A stretch of DNA of 64,000 nt from Haliclona indistincta (lineage: Eukaryota; Porifera; Demospongiae; Haplosclerida; Chalinidae): assembly GCA_964017065.1 (NCBI GenBank), contig OZ024784.1, positions 109,501 through 173,500 on the forward strand, in the 5' to 3' direction. The notes under the pieces were generated by a model, which was given only the letters and a program-made list of their open reading frames with translations, was not told where the DNA came from and ran no database searches. Position numbers and translations under genes: made by a program. Of this stretch, positions 63,731 to 64,000 are shown one piece after another. Position 1 is the stretch's first letter; the number at the start of each line of letters is the position of its first letter.

Positions 63731-64000
63731 ATCAAACCCTCTTTAGTAGTATGTAATCACTGTACAGATCAGTTTTGTGAATCTAGCGTTACTGGTCTAC
63801 TCTAGTCGATCAAACCCTCTTCAGTAGTATGTATTTGACTGCATCTAGCCTGCATCTTGCAACTAGAATCACTGTTTGGATCAATTTGATGCAACCAGTC
63901 TACTCTGGTCGATGAAATCCCTAGTATGTATTTTGACTACATCTTGCAACTAGAATCACTGTTTGGGTCAATTTGATGCAACCAGTCTACTGAGTCTAGT

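Overview
The window is nuclear DNA of an intron-rich, gene-dense animal, most likely a demosponge close to Amphimedon. It carries animal families (TERT, TRAF, a Death-domain protein, MINDY4, TTLL4), short introns, small intergenic gaps, and many minisatellites and foldback elements. The organism is inferred from style and gene content and was not tested by a search. Gene models were built by hand: donors and acceptors were joined only where reading phase and family similarity agreed.

Layout. 1-16224 (+): TERT, 5' end outside the window, 28 visible exons, from the end of the TEN domain to the stop codon. 14515-15723 (-): a decayed YqaJ-type gene inside a TERT intron. 16221-18360 and 25648-28080: two direct copies of a second YqaJ-related block, one starting at the TERT stop codon. 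Between them lie DGLUCY (18944-20742, +), an NNMT-family methyltransferase (20811-21650, +), a Ulp1/PHD transposable element inserted in a minisatellite (22197-24317), and a GNAT acetyltransferase with a frameshift (24582-25488, -). Then a Death-domain gene (28095-28451, -), FAM8A1 (29493-31931, -), TTLL4 (33094-41725, +), an intronless cyclic-nucleotide-binding gene (41802-43250, -), a TRAF gene (43407-45232, -), MINDY4 (45261-55488, -), ARL6IP6 (55685-60043, +) and a GT92 glycosyltransferase (60209-61588, +). The last 2.4 kb are repeats plus one possible exon of a minus-strand gene.

These are unrelated housekeeping, ciliary and signalling genes, not a pathway cluster. Packing is extreme: MINDY4 stop to TRAF ATG 28 bp, DGLUCY stop to methyltransferase ATG 68 bp, TTLL4 stop to its convergent neighbour 76 bp, and MINDY4 and ARL6IP6 share a 196-bp divergent promoter.

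The most unusual observation is that tandem repeats inside genes begin at splice junctions far more often than expected. In TERT, FAM8A1, TTLL4 and MINDY4 the repeat unit is a copy of the exon end plus its 5' splice site, or of a 3' splice site plus the exon start. The result is introns with 2 to about 25 near-identical splice sites in series.
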